A stretch of 64,000 nt of DNA from Oreohelix idahoensis (Eukaryota; Mollusca; Gastropoda; Stylommatophora; Oreohelicidae): positions 127,001 to 191,000 of the forward strand of contig JAMPIV010022925.1 in NCBI GenBank assembly GCA_024509875.1, written 5' to 3'. The translations under genes and the position numbers were made by a program. Below the pieces are notes generated by a model. It had not been told where the DNA came from. It ran no database searches and was given only the letters and a program-made list of their open reading frames with translations. Of the stretch, positions 1-10,130 are shown in pieces (position 1 is the stretch's first letter; every line of letters starts with the position of its first letter).

Positions 1-2385
1 TTGGAACTAGGTGATATTTCTAACCGAGGTATCTAATTACACCTTCTGTAGCTCCTTGTCGAATGATTACAAGTCCGTAAGCCTTTGTGAACGAATTAAG
101 AACACGTTCAGAAATATATAAAGCCAAGGCGAAAAAGTGAGACCTGGTAAATAGCTTGGTTAAAAGATATCCAACACTGCGTTAGCTATAGCCATACGAA
201 AAAATTGCGTGTTGCTCTCCGCACGGTGAAGAGAAGTTTGACCGGCTTTTGGCGCGAGCCACGAGTGATATCGTTACAGCCAGCGCTCGAGCCGTCTGCC
301 CGGTGGTAAAAATCTCCGGCAACGCCAGACAGTGCCGAAGGGCCAGTTTCTGAGTGCTTCCAGAAACTGACAATTTTCTCTGCCATTTCCTCCGCGTATG
401 ATGACCATGAAAGTGATCAACATTAAGCTGCTTCAAACGCGATTGTCTTGGTAATTAGGTCACAAGCCACGTGATTAACCAGGCTGCAAGCACGTTCTCA
501 GCTACTATGATAGAAGGATTTTCTTCTTTTCCTCCCGATCGGTCGACGAGTGAGACTGAAGCATTAATGGGGCGAGACATCAATACGACCCTAACAGGGT
601 TTTTCTGTAGTACCCGCCACAAAGTAATGGGCCCTAAGAGGAAAACCGTGTTTGGTTCGGTTTGTCCACCCAAAGCAAACATACCTGCTCTATAATAGGC
701 GCTTATCAGCTTTAGCGTTAAAATCCGACAATGAAATCGCATGAAACCTCAGTCATATTTCATGTTTAAAACAAACAAACAAACAAACAAACAAACAATC
801 AAAATATAGCAACTAGTGATGTTTATTTCTTTGATTTCATCAACATAATTTCTGTTTTCGTTTCTTATGGAGCATGGAGCCAACCATTGGCGGCTCTAAT
901 GTTTTTTGTTGGTGGGGATCAGTGGCGTAACCACCTGACTGTTAGACCGTTCACGAGTAGGCCCCATCAAGAGGTCAGAAGGGACTCTCGCCATAATACA
1001 TATTCGTTTAATTTTCTTTGTAAATGTGGTAAAAGTCATTCCACGTCCTAGTATCTCCTGACCCTTACAGCAATATGGCCTTTCTACTTCCAAATGTTAA
1101 ATTCTGATGTCTGGAACTTTATAGCTATCCATGCGACACGATCATGTTTGCTTGCCGTGTAATGAATAGTGTCATAATTACTGCTTTTGAAACCTCTTTC
1201 CCAACAACTGACCTCTCTGTTGGAGTCTCTGGGCGTGTTATTACAAGACGTATGAATGTTATACACATTGTTTTGTCTTTGCTGTGCTTGCGTGTAGCGC
1301 AATTTCTTTTTACAAGTTTGCATTGGCAAACATTGGATATTTTGTTTACAGATTAGACATATGTGTGACAAAATCAATTGTGTTCTTTTACATCATTTTT
1401 GTTCTCTCCTGCATTATTTACTTATTTCTTATTTTTTCTCACACTCATCGGCCTATTATTTGGCATATTTTATGCACCTACATTTTTGCCTAGTCACTCC
1501 CAGACTTGTTTACGTGTCACCATGTGAATCGTACTATTACAAGGCTAATTAGACCAGCTGGCAGATTATAATTTTATCGCCCACTATCTGTCACACAATG
1601 GATTGGGGCGACCCCTCCTTCTTCTTCCTTATCTCTGTTTTACTACGGCAGTAATTGGTACATTTGTGGTACGGATTTTATTGCGTGCTTTCAATTGTCG
1701 TACTTTCTGTCTTTCTTTCTCTGCTAAGTAGCAGGTATTTGATATTGTCAAATCATTTTCACACTCCTTGTAGGTGATAATTATCACATTTTGCTTGATG
1801 CGGCACAGATTTGCTGAGATTAGAGCAGGTGAAGACCAATGTGGGTTTGCTCAGTTTCGCATGATTCTGTTTTCTCAAGCTGGGCCGGGTGATAAAATTA
1901 CTCGCCGGTAGTCGGTTTTCGTTTGCCCAGGCAACAAATAATAAGATTACCCGTTTGTGCAACACATTTGGGACGGACATGTTTGATATAATCATTTCCT
2001 GTCCACGACATTACTTTGTAAGAAAGTAATAAGTGTTACATCTGATACACATTGTCGTATGAGTTTAACGACATGTTTGTGAGTTCGTACACAGGGCAAT
2101 CGGATGTTTACAGCCCATTTTCAGAAAAGTAATGTTTGAAATTTTGCACTAGGCTAGATGAGTCATGCAAAATATTCAAATCAGATTGGCTGATCATTTG
2201 ACCTCCATAACAAACAGAGAGGGGTAGGATCGTGAATATAACCTGGCGTTTGTTCAGTGTTCTTTCACTGTGAAAATTTACTCTGAGGAGTCGCTTGCCA
2301 AGAACAACCAGACTTGCCAGAAGAAAATTCAGGATTTCCATTTATCAGACCGGACTTTTATTGGAACAACTTGTAAGACTTAATA
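1..2385. other. Non-coding left flank
   Basis: No gene is recognised here. Short open frames exist on both strands, for example a minus-strand frame of 95 codons at 455-742, but none shows a known motif, splice context or repeat homology that I can support. A simple (AAAC)n tract lies at about 769-797. Composition is AT-rich and ordinary for this window. Confidence 0.6.
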
Positions 2386-2390
2386 CAGCC
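2386..2390. repeat. Target-site duplication, left copy (CAGCC)
   Basis: The five bases directly before the 5' LTR are CAGCC, and the same five bases follow the 3' LTR at 9376-9380. A 5 bp duplication is what retroviral-type integrases of Ty3/gypsy-like elements usually leave. Its survival supports a single intact insertion. Confidence 0.85.
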
Positions 2391-2650
2391 TGTTAAGTGA
2401 GGATTTCAGATTGTAGCTACTAGGGTAGTGAGAGCTATATTTAACGTTGCGCATTTTGGTTTTATATGTTATTGGGTTTTCGCGGTTCAGGGTTTTGAAC
2501 GCAAAGAATATAGGTCACCTAGATTTTAGGATGACGTCTTCACGTTGTTAAGCTACGACGTGACGACCTTGTAATTGTACCCTTTTTTGTATTGATAGCG
2601 GTCCGTGACGGACGGGTTTTGGTGGAAGTCTCCCATGATGATAATAATTA

Positions 2651-2656
2651 TATAAA
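2651..2656 (+). promoter_or_regulatory. LTR TATA box
   Basis: TATAAA followed by GG, inside the U3-like half of the 5' LTR and about 310 bp upstream of the AATAAA. The same motif is at 8811-8816 in the 3' LTR. It probably drives genomic RNA of the element. The start site itself is not visible. Confidence 0.55.
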
Positions 2657-2962
2657 GGAACTTATTATATGGCACTAGGGTCAGCCTATTATTAGTGGAT
2701 ACGATTTTACGTCTCAGTTACTGAAGTGGAATATACTTCAATTGGATAGAATGTATCGGGAGCAAATTGTTTTTGAATAAGTATGCAGAATTCATATTGA
2801 TCGCCTAAGTCAAATTATTCGTTACCGGATTATGGAATCACGCGTAAATAATCTTGACGGTAGGACGAATACAATAAGGTAAACTCATGAGACGTTTTTT
2901 TTTTTGTGGGATGTATTTTCTTGATTGATCATGAACTGTTTTAACTGAACTTGTATGCCGTT

Positions 2963-2968
2963 AATAAA
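2963..2968 (+). other. LTR polyadenylation signal AATAAA
   Basis: AATAAA lies in the context TTAATAAACG, downstream of the TATA box in the 5' LTR. The functional copy for 3' end formation is the equivalent motif at 9108-9113 in the 3' LTR. Confidence 0.5.
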
Positions 2969-3235
2969 CGTAACCTGTGGACTCTCAACTTAGCGGACTT
3001 TGTCAAGTGAAATTACGCTATTGAATACTATCACTGTTGGCCCATGCATTCGTTGTTTACATCTTAGCACGATCTCGCTCTACACTAAGAATAGTCATCA
3101 CATGACCAGAGCAATGTAGTTCAATGATAAACAAGCCTAAAGCAGGAACTTAGCCTCAAGAATATATTTGTTACCGAAGTCAAAATGCTAATCGAAACCT
3201 AGAATGAAACCTGAACAAACTACGGTAACAAAAGT

Positions 3236-3253
3236 TGGCGGCCATAGCGGGGA
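3236..3253 (+). other. tRNA primer-binding site
   Basis: Five bases after the 5' LTR lies TGGCGGCCATAGCGGGGA. Its reverse complement ends in CCA and, extended, reads into TTCGATC, the T-loop of a nuclear tRNA. This is the expected minus-strand primer site. The tRNA is not identified with certainty. The T-arm resembles tRNA-Ile, but the acceptor end does not match the common version. Confidence 0.7.
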
Positions 3254-4625
3254 TCGAAAAATTTTTTCTTATTGAGGCTAAACAAGTGGATTGTGACAAA
3301 AGGACAGTTATTTCTAGTATCGCTACGAAATGTTTATAATCATGAATCACTCATGTGACCTACAAACTGTGACGCACTACGCATAACGACCCAAGGGCAA
3401 CTACGTCATGAAATTATGTGCAAGAAGAACAGCCGAAAACAGGATATTCTACAAGAATGCCTAACGACAAATTAATAACATTACTGCATTCGAAACAAAG
3501 CCTGTACTCTCAAACATTCAATAACAACTGCAAGAAAGAACTATCTTCGCCGTTGGCGTATGCTAACACTGTCCGGGGGAAACTATCAAACTTGTAAAGC
3601 TAAGTACACGTTTGTGCAATGATAGCAAATTGTGGTCCACTTTCCTTCGTTGGCATATTTCATTCATCTATGTTATATATATATATATATATCTATGTAA
3701 TCTATGTTTGTAATGTTAAGCGGGCATTTGGTTGGCGGCAATCAGGATTGATTGTTATGTCGCCTTGGCAGACCACAAACAATTCTGATGGTTCTCATTA
3801 GGGATCATTGATTTTTTTTCAATTTTGCTACGGGAGACCCTCTAACATAAACTGAGGAACGTTCTGCTCGTTATTGCAAAAATTCGATATTACGTGTTAG
3901 GTGTATAGTTCCGTTAAATCTGGTGTAATTCTTTTGTAATAAGTTGCATGTATATTCATTTTCGTCTACTGTTTGTAATCTTTCATGTTTTTCTCAATCT
4001 TACTTTCGATTATTTGATAATTGTACATATTCGTCAGTTATAGAGTCCTGTGACGTCATTATTTTCTGTGTTCGTATTTTTTTTTTTGGTACTATGACCT
4101 AGATTTTGGTTTAATTCTCATACCATTTCCGTTCTTGATTTAGTTCGTGAAATCATTTTTTATGTCTGCATTCGTCAATTGTGATGTGCTAATGTTTGTG
4201 AAACTTTAGTTAATTGTTTCTGTGATACATATTAATTAATTATTGATGTGGGGATAATAATAACTTAATTTTATTATAGAAGAATAAGAATATAATAATA
4301 ATTGAAGTAATTTGGTTAATTTTAAATTAAAAAGTAATTTGATGGAATGACGGCTAGCATTTGCAGTGATAGTCCAAGCCACTAGTATTTGTCCTTGATG
4401 ACTAGGGAATGATGATGTTATATATTGAGATATAACTTTAAAAATATATTTTGTCTTGAATATAACAGACAAATTAGAGATTACTTAGTACACATTACTA
4501 AGCATAGTAATACATTGGCTACTGGGTACATAGGTGAATAACTTAATACATTATATTGTTGATTAAAACATAGTGTGGAGTAACTACATAGATTATTGAC
4601 TTAGGGAGTCACTTATATATTTATC
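3254..4625 (+). other. Long untranslated leader of the LTR element
   Basis: About 1.4 kb between the PBS and the first supported ATG. It is AT-rich, with a (TA)n tract near 3677-3692, T-runs and many stops in all frames. Such a long leader is typical of non-autonomous LTR elements and could hold packaging signals. No motif for this is recognised. Confidence 0.6.
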
Positions 4626-5192
4626 ATGCTTACTTTAGAGGATTTTTTGAGGATGGGACAAATGATATGTACTATGGAAGGTATCAGTTTAAAATCATAT
4701 GCCTTGGGACAGACGGCTATTAGAAATTTAATGGCATTAGGAAATAACATGCCTAGTGATGAGGAATTGGAGACTGAAGTAAAACGTATTGAGGATTTAG
4801 AAGAAACTAAAAGGATATTTGAGGAGTATAACATACAACCTGAGTTAGTGAATATAAATAAGGAGATACGAGATGTGGAGAATTCTGACGAGAAAAGGGT
4901 TGATATTGAATTAAGTAAGGGTAATACTGCTTTAAATGCAGATTGTACACATATGGGTACATTAGAGGAGAAGAAGTTTGATGAAAACAGTGTTCAGGTT
5001 GAGTTAGATAAGGTTGATACTGTGTTAATGACCGATTGTCATACACATATGGCTCAGATTCAGGAGCTGAAATCTGAGGTTTCACGGTTGAAATTGGAAG
5101 TTGATAGACAAGAATTAACAAAGCAAGATATGAAGAGTTCTTACATGGTGTTGGAGAATAAAATGAAAAAAAATTGTACTCGAGAATCATGA
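4626..5192 (+). CDS. Gag-position coiled-coil protein, N-terminal part
   Basis: Starts at ATG 4626, the first long frame after the leader, and runs 188 codons. It is acidic and lysine/glutamate-rich with heptad-like leucine spacing, strongest at about residues 145-183 (the stretch around QIQELKSEVSRLKLEVDRQE), which predicts a coiled coil. There is no signal peptide or membrane segment. The frame ends a few codons after an A-run at about 5165-5173, and the next frame continues the coiled coil without a gap. The stop at 5190-5192 therefore looks like the result of one extra A (or a +1 shift) rather than a true C-terminus. It has no recognisable classical Gag (CA/CCHC) signature. The likely role, by position, is a structural or RNA-assembly protein of the element. 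That role is inferred. Confidence 0.65.
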   Translation: MLTLEDFLRMGQMICTMEGISLKSYALGQTAIRNLMALGNNMPSDEELETEVKRIEDLEETKRIFEEYNIQPELVNINKEIRDVENSDEKRVDIELSKGNTALNADCTHMGTLEEKKFDENSVQVELDKVDTVLMTDCHTHMAQIQELKSEVSRLKLEVDRQELTKQDMKSSYMVLENKMKKNCTRES

Positions 5193-6612
5193 ATTTAGAC
5201 GAATTATCAGTCAACATGAAAAATTAACTAATGACAATTTTGCTAAACTCCATACATTGCTCCTTAAAGAGAATAATAGATATTTTGAACTAGAAAAGAG
5301 AATGCAAAAGCAGATTAATGCACTTTCAACAAAGCTGAATGCAGTTAATTCCTTAGTTATGCATGATGAGGAACAATATAAGCAATTCTGTCTAAACAGG
5401 GGAATGAAGACGAAGATTGATATAGGAAAAATGGAAAATGCGAGTGTATCATTTGATGACAATAATATGATAGATAGATGTCATACAGATAATGATAACA
5501 TTTATGATTTGTGTTTTAGACAGGAAAAAAAGTTGGATGCTGTTGGTTCAGCGGATGAAAGATTGACTACATTAGAAGCTTTACTCCTGAAGGAGAAAGA
5601 TAGATATGCAGAATTGGAAAATGAGACACAACAACAAATTTACGATCTTGCTACGGCAGTGAACACATTTGATTCCTTACTAGCTAGTGAGAAGCAGATA
5701 ACATTTAACTTAGATAAGTTAAATAAGAAGCAGAGGCAGGAGATTACATTCCTGGCTTCTGAAAATAATAAACTAAGAATGAGGATTGATTGTCTACTAG
5801 ACGTACTGGCAGGTAAAAAAATATTGATGAACAATAAAGGGAATAATCGTACTTTACGACATGACTCAAGTACGAAAACTGATACTAAGGTATCAATACA
5901 CCCAGTGGTGATTAGAAGATCATTTCGAGGGAGATATACTTTTCTTCGTCAGGATACTACTGCCAATCCTGAAAATAAATCATGGCGACATGATCAGATT
6001 GATACTGATCTCAAGAAAACTGTCGAGGTGGTCAACAGTAAAGATGACTTTGCTAAAAATATAAATAATGTTAGGGTTAACATGAACCTACATAATAAAG
6101 TTCATACAAATAAGTCTGTCGGTAAAGTTTTTACTTTGCCCAGCCAGGAGATGTCTACGACATGCAGGAACCCTCCTACCTTATATACTAACAAGTATCA
6201 TCCTAGGTTCAGTCAGGATGATACATCATCCAACAATAATAAGACTATGTATATGAAAAACAGAAAAGTCAATTCTTCTGATAGGACCAGAAATACATAT
6301 CTTCATTGTTCACAATTTCGTGACAGTGAGACTACATATATTGGTAAAGGTGCATATTCTCGCACCATTCTAGTGCGTAATCTGCCACAAGGTACTACAT
6401 GGCAGGCACTTGGAAATTTCTTCAATTATACAGCAAACGTTAAGTTTGTTCGTCTTCTGCCATCATTCAATGGTCAGAACAGTGAGGCATTGGTTACATT
6501 CTGTAACAATAGGGATGCTCGTCTGGTTGTCGAGCGTGACAATGGTGTATGTTTTCATCACCATTCTCTCCATTTACAGATGGTACCTAATTCTGCTTCG
6601 CGCAGATATTAG
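5173..6612 (+). CDS. Coiled-coil protein with C-terminal RRM-like domain
   Basis: This frame is open from the A-run to the stop at 6612. Numbered from the TTG at 5257, the first about 190 residues are coiled coil. They contain a diverged internal duplication: LLLKENNRYFELE near residue 2 and LLLKEKDRYAELE near residue 109, each followed by a similar 30-residue helix. A basic, Ser/Asn/Thr-rich linker (about 190-365) follows. Residues about 369-445 fit an RNA recognition motif: RNP2-like TILVRNLP (6364-6387), the helix 1 region GTTWQALGNFF, and RNP1-like SEALVTF (6481-6501). Coiled coil plus RRM is known from LINE ORF1 proteins, whereas Gag of LTR elements normally uses CCHC knuckles; none is present here. 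It probably binds the element's RNA and multimerises. Its origin (LINE ORF1, host RNA-binding gene or diverged Gag) is open. Confidence 0.7.
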   Translation: MVLENHEFRRIISQHEKLTNDNFAKLHTLLLKENNRYFELEKRMQKQINALSTKLNAVNSLVMHDEEQYKQFCLNRGMKTKIDIGKMENASVSFDDNNMIDRCHTDNDNIYDLCFRQEKKLDAVGSADERLTTLEALLLKEKDRYAELENETQQQIYDLATAVNTFDSLLASEKQITFNLDKLNKKQRQEITFLASENNKLRMRIDCLLDVLAGKKILMNNKGNNRTLRHDSSTKTDTKVSIHPVVIRRSFRGRYTFLRQDTTANPENKSWRHDQIDTDLKKTVEVVNSKDDFAKNINNVRVNMNLHNKVHTNKSVGKVFTLPSQEMSTTCRNPPTLYTNKYHPRFSQDDTSSNNNKTMYMKNRKVNSSDRTRNTYLHCSQFRDSETTYIGKGAYSRTILVRNLPQGTTWQALGNFFNYTANVKFVRLLPSFNGQNSEALVTFCNNRDARLVVERDNGVCFHHHSLHLQMVPNSASRRY

Positions 6613-6984
6613 CCTATTGACACTTGGTGTTATCATCTCATTCTATGATGACTTAGCATATGCAGTCATCGTCTATCTTCTTTCCTAGTAATCTATTTCT
6701 ACATAGATGGATTAGTGTGAACTTTTCTTCTATATAACATCTTTAAAAATCTTATCTACAATGACACTTAGTCTTTTTGTCTGTATGTTATTTTCACATG
6801 CCTAAGTTGGACAGTAATGTTGTTGACTGTTCTACTCATGTTCAGCCAATGCAGCATGAGCCATTGTCCTGTCGTCACTTTGAAGAAGGATATGCCCATG
6901 AATAGCACGTGGACTGCTACTTGCAATACAACTTTCATGAAATTGTTAGGAAAATTTTAATAAAATTTTATCGTTTTTCTCCAG
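6613..6984 (+). other. Non-coding gap ending in a splice-acceptor-like sequence
   Basis: About 370 bp with stops in all frames separate the RRM ORF from the RNase H fragment. The last bases read TCGTTTTTCTCCAG, a pyrimidine tract plus CAG, exactly where pol-like coding sequence begins. A donor-like GTATGT lies at about 6784. An intron is possible but untested. Confidence 0.4.
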
Positions 6985-7411
6985 GCCACCTATTCTAAGG
7001 TTGCCAGATATTAAAAAAATGTTTATACTCCGTACAGATGCGAGCAATTACGGATTGGGAGGTACCCTTTTACAAAAACATGAGGGCGTACTTCACCCTA
7101 CTCTTTATATATCGAGGAAACTTACTGAGGCCGAACGTAAATATGCAGCGATTGATAAAGAACTTCTGGGCGTCATCTGGGCCATACAGAAGTTACAGAA
7201 ATTTCTCCTCGGCGCTCCATTCGTAATACAGACTGATGCGAAGGCTGTGGCTTCACTTAAGAAAGCTAACCATAAGAACGCCAAGCTGGCGCGATATTCG
7301 ATATTACTACAGCCTTACAATTTCACTATTGAGGCCATCCCAGGCCATGAGAATGTTGTCGCTGACGCGTTATCTCGGAATCCAGTGTCACCAAACGATA
7401 CAGATGAATAA
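6985..7411 (+). CDS. Ty3/gypsy-type RNase H fragment
   Basis: The frame reads from PILRLPD, the usual linker between gypsy reverse transcriptase thumb and RNase H, through a complete RNase H core. It contains LRTDAS (first Asp), DKELLGVIWA (Glu), IQTDAKA (second Asp) and GHENVVADALSR (last Asp), then stops at 7409-7411. All four acidic catalytic positions are present over about 135 residues. Normally this is embedded in a Gag-Pol of over 1000 residues. Here RT, protease and integrase are missing. There is no ATG at the start; the first codon follows a splice-acceptor-like CAG. It may be a leftover of an autonomous parent or an exon joined by splicing. Confidence 0.8.
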
Positions 7412-8531
7412 GTCAATGAATTCAAGAGAAACTGAAACTGACTGAACTATATTAGATATACTGCAAGTCAGGAACTGATAATGAACGAACATATCGAGTC
7501 AGCCACAAACGAAAATGATGTCTTCAAGTACATTCGAAAACAAAGAATTGACAGTTTCCTAGTTCAAATGATGTCTCAAAGAAAGAAGGTCTACGCATGA
7601 TTTACAATGTTGACATTTCGCTATAGATGATCACTTTACAGTAGCAACGTTGCTGGAATTTTCGCGGACTTTGGTTAGTGTCCTTACATAATACAGAATA
7701 CGTAAAACATTATTCAAGTAAAAATACAATTCGGAGACAGTGTTCTTTCAAATTTGATGGTGTAACTTATGATAAACGACTTACAAAGATATTTTCAACC
7801 ACTTTCGTCGGGAATAAGGAGCAAGTATGACTACCTAATTTATGACAGATGGAACTTGCAAAATACGGACAGAGTATTAATTGTGCTTTCAAGGACTTAT
7901 AATAAAGAAATAAACTGAAATAAAAAGAAAATAACATTTATACATAGCATATCACACACTTTAATAATATGAAATTTTGAATTGTTCCGTTAGCATATTA
8001 TTAATATATATTATAGTAGATATTATACTTTAACTAGAATAGATTAATCTAATTAATTCTACGTACCTATTCTTTCTTTACACACACAGACGCTACTCTA
8101 TCCGATTAGCTTACTAGTACTTTTCTTTTCACACATTCTTCCCTTGTATTAATTTTATTTGTTTCTATTTACCTGTTTTGTGTATATATATTAAGCTATA
8201 CTTACAGTCTATAATACATTACACACTACATTTAGTTAATCTTAGTTTATTAATTTAGATTATAATATTCACATATATGATTCTTATTTTACACTCTTAA
8301 TATATTAATTTAGTTAGAGACATAATAATAGATTTCTTAGTAGACACGCTGACAATTGACATCTTTATTTAATTTGACATTTCATTTTTTTTTAGTGACA
8401 TGAACTAAGTTGACTACAACCTTTGACCATATTATGTGATGCGTAGGCCGATAATCTCGTACATTTTTAGTTTCGGGATGAGAATAATAAATAAAAAAAA
8501 TCTATGAGATAGATTTTTTTTACCCCGTCGA
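7412..8531 (+). other. 3' non-coding part of the LTR element
   Basis: About 1.1 kb, very AT-rich, with no open frame of note. A short hairpin-like stretch (AAAAAAATCTATGAGATAGATTTTTTT, described by its arms around 8493-8521) precedes the purine tract. No integrase remnant is seen. Confidence 0.55.
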
Positions 8532-8540
8532 CCAGGGGGA
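8532..8540 (+). other. Polypurine tract
   Basis: CCAGGGGGA lies directly before the 3' LTR, with AGGGGGA as its purine core. This is the usual plus-strand primer position and agrees with the 3' LTR starting at 8541. Confidence 0.7.
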
Positions 8541-9375
8541 TGTTAAGTGAGGATTTCAGATTGTAGCTACTAGGGTAGTGAGAGCTATATTTAACGTTGC
8601 GCATTTTGGTTTTATATGTTATTGGGTTTTCGCGGTTCAGGGTTTTGAACGCAAAGAATATAGGTCACCTAGATTTTAGGATGACGTCTTCACGTTGTTA
8701 AGCTACGACGTGACGACCTTGTAATTGTACCCTTTTTTGTATTGATAGCGGTCCGTGACGGACGGGTTTTGGTGGAAGTCTCCCATGATGATAATAATTA
8801 TATAAAGGAACTTATTATATGGCACTAGGGTCAGCCTATTATTAGTGGATACGATTTTACGTCTCAGTTACTGAAGTGGAATATACTTCAATTGGATAGA
8901 ATGTATCGGGAGCAAATTGTTTTTGAATAAGTATGCAGAATTCATATTGATCGCCTAAGTCAAATTATTCGTTACCGGATTATGGAATCACGCGTAAATA
9001 ATCTTGACGGTAGGACGAATACAATAAGGTAAACTCATGAGACTTTTTTTGTGGGATGTATTTTCTTGATTGATCATGAACTGTTTTAACTGAACTTGTA
9101 TGCCGTTAATAAACGTAACCTGTGGACTCTCAACTTAGCGGACTTTGTCAAGTGAAATTACGCTATTGAATACTATCACTGTTGGCCTATGCATTCGTTG
9201 TTTACATCTTAGCACGATCTCGCTCTACACTAAGAATAGTCATCACATGACCAGAGCAATGTAGTTCAATGATAAACAAGCCTAAAGCAGGAACTTATCC
9301 TCAAGAATATATTTGTTACCGAAGTCAAAATGCTAATCGAAACCTAGAATGAAACCTGAACAAACTACGGTAACA
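8541..9375 (+). repeat. 3' LTR (835 bp)
   Basis: The direct copy of 2391-3230, beginning TGTTAAGTGAGG and ending GGTAACA, followed by the target duplication CAGCC at 9376-9380. The near identity to the 5' LTR is the main evidence for a recent insertion. Confidence 0.93.
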
Positions 9376-9380
9376 CAGCC
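9376..9380. repeat. Target-site duplication, right copy (CAGCC)
   Basis: The same five bases as 2386-2390. Removing one copy and the element would rejoin the original target. Confidence 0.85.
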
Positions 9381-9663
9381 CAAGAAATCAATTTTTATAA
9401 GGAACCGGAATCTGAGGAAACTGAACATAAAAAGTCAAAGAAGGAGTTTTAGTGCTAAGTTAACGACCCCAAGTACACGTGAAAGAGGCCTAACCCAGTG
9501 CCTTAACTTATTCACATGAGCAAAAACGTCTGTTAGCCAAGATTGGCGTAAGTTGTGATTTTTACATTCTATATTTCATTACTAACATGTGAACTAACAT
9601 ATATGTATATATGATCATGTGAATTTTAATATGTGAAAATCGCTAGGGGATGTCCTAGTTATT

Positions 9664-9815
9664 TGAGGCTGGCAACCTCATCATAAAGAATGATGATTTC
9701 ACGAACCACAACTGCAAGGGACTGGTGACTGCTTTATTGCTAGTTTCTTAAAGAGAACTAAACGCATAAATAGTCCCAGGTTCCATATGGTGCAGGGAGG
9801 GAAAGATGAAACAAA
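9664..9815 (+). repeat. Dispersed repeat family G, copy 1
   Basis: Shares GAGGCTGGCAACCTCA, then CTGGTGACTGCTT, and a purine-rich end with GATGA, with copies at 11406-11555 and 42303-42450. Partial copies lie at 39841-39950 and 40440-40960. The GATGA-rich end suggests the 3' end of a SINE or LINE. The family is not identified. Confidence 0.6.
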
Positions 9816-10026
9816 TGATGTACATTCTAAGTATAATATCTACATTTTCAAATAGTATAAATGTAAACGAAAACATATTCACATTAAAATTAAAGGAAGA
9901 TTCAAACTATTCAATCAGTGTAAATATAAATGAAAACATATTCAATTTATATTGTGAACACTTTCCAAACAATGGAAATGTAAATGTAAACATATTCTAT
10001 CTGTATTATTAACCTTTTCATTTAAA

Positions 10027-10035
10027 TATAATATA

Positions 10036-10126
<91 letters not shown>

Positions 10127-10130
10127 ATAT
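10027..10130. repeat. (AT)n then (GT)n microsatellite
   Basis: About 85 bp of alternating AT followed by a short GT tract. It is simple sequence with no coding value. Confidence 0.95.

Larger units (their letters stand above)
2391..3230 (+). repeat. 5' LTR (840 bp)
   Basis: A direct repeat of 8541-9375, starting TGTTAAGTGAGG and ending TACGGTAACA. It carries a TATA box (2651-2656) and an AATAAA signal (2963-2968), the normal U3-R-U5 order. Differences from the 3' copy are a longer T-run near 2895 and single substitutions near 2894, 3042 and 3151. Confidence 0.93.
2391..9375 (+). mobile_element. Young LTR retrotransposon with coiled-coil/RRM ORF
   Basis: A 6985 bp element is bounded by two long direct repeats (2391-3230 and 8541-9375) that start TG and end CA and are flanked by a 5 bp duplication. 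By eye the LTRs differ only at a T-run and about three or four single bases, so insertion was recent. A tRNA primer site follows the 5' LTR and a purine tract precedes the 3' LTR. Inside are a coiled-coil plus RRM-like ORF (4626-6612, one frame break) and a gypsy-type RNase H fragment (6985-7411). I find no CCHC knuckle, protease, reverse transcriptase core or integrase, so it must rely on enzymes from another element. It could be called a LARD-like non-autonomous Ty3/gypsy derivative, but the unusual ORF makes it more than a passive remnant. Confidence 0.92.

Noticed and set aside
455..742. Minus-strand 95-codon ORF with ATG
   Set aside because: Reads somewhat like protein, but no known motif, splice context or second copy; not supported as a gene.
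8493..8521. Hairpin before the PPT as a terminator
   Set aside because: A short A/T-rich inverted sequence in a eukaryotic LTR element; there is no reason to call it a transcription terminator.
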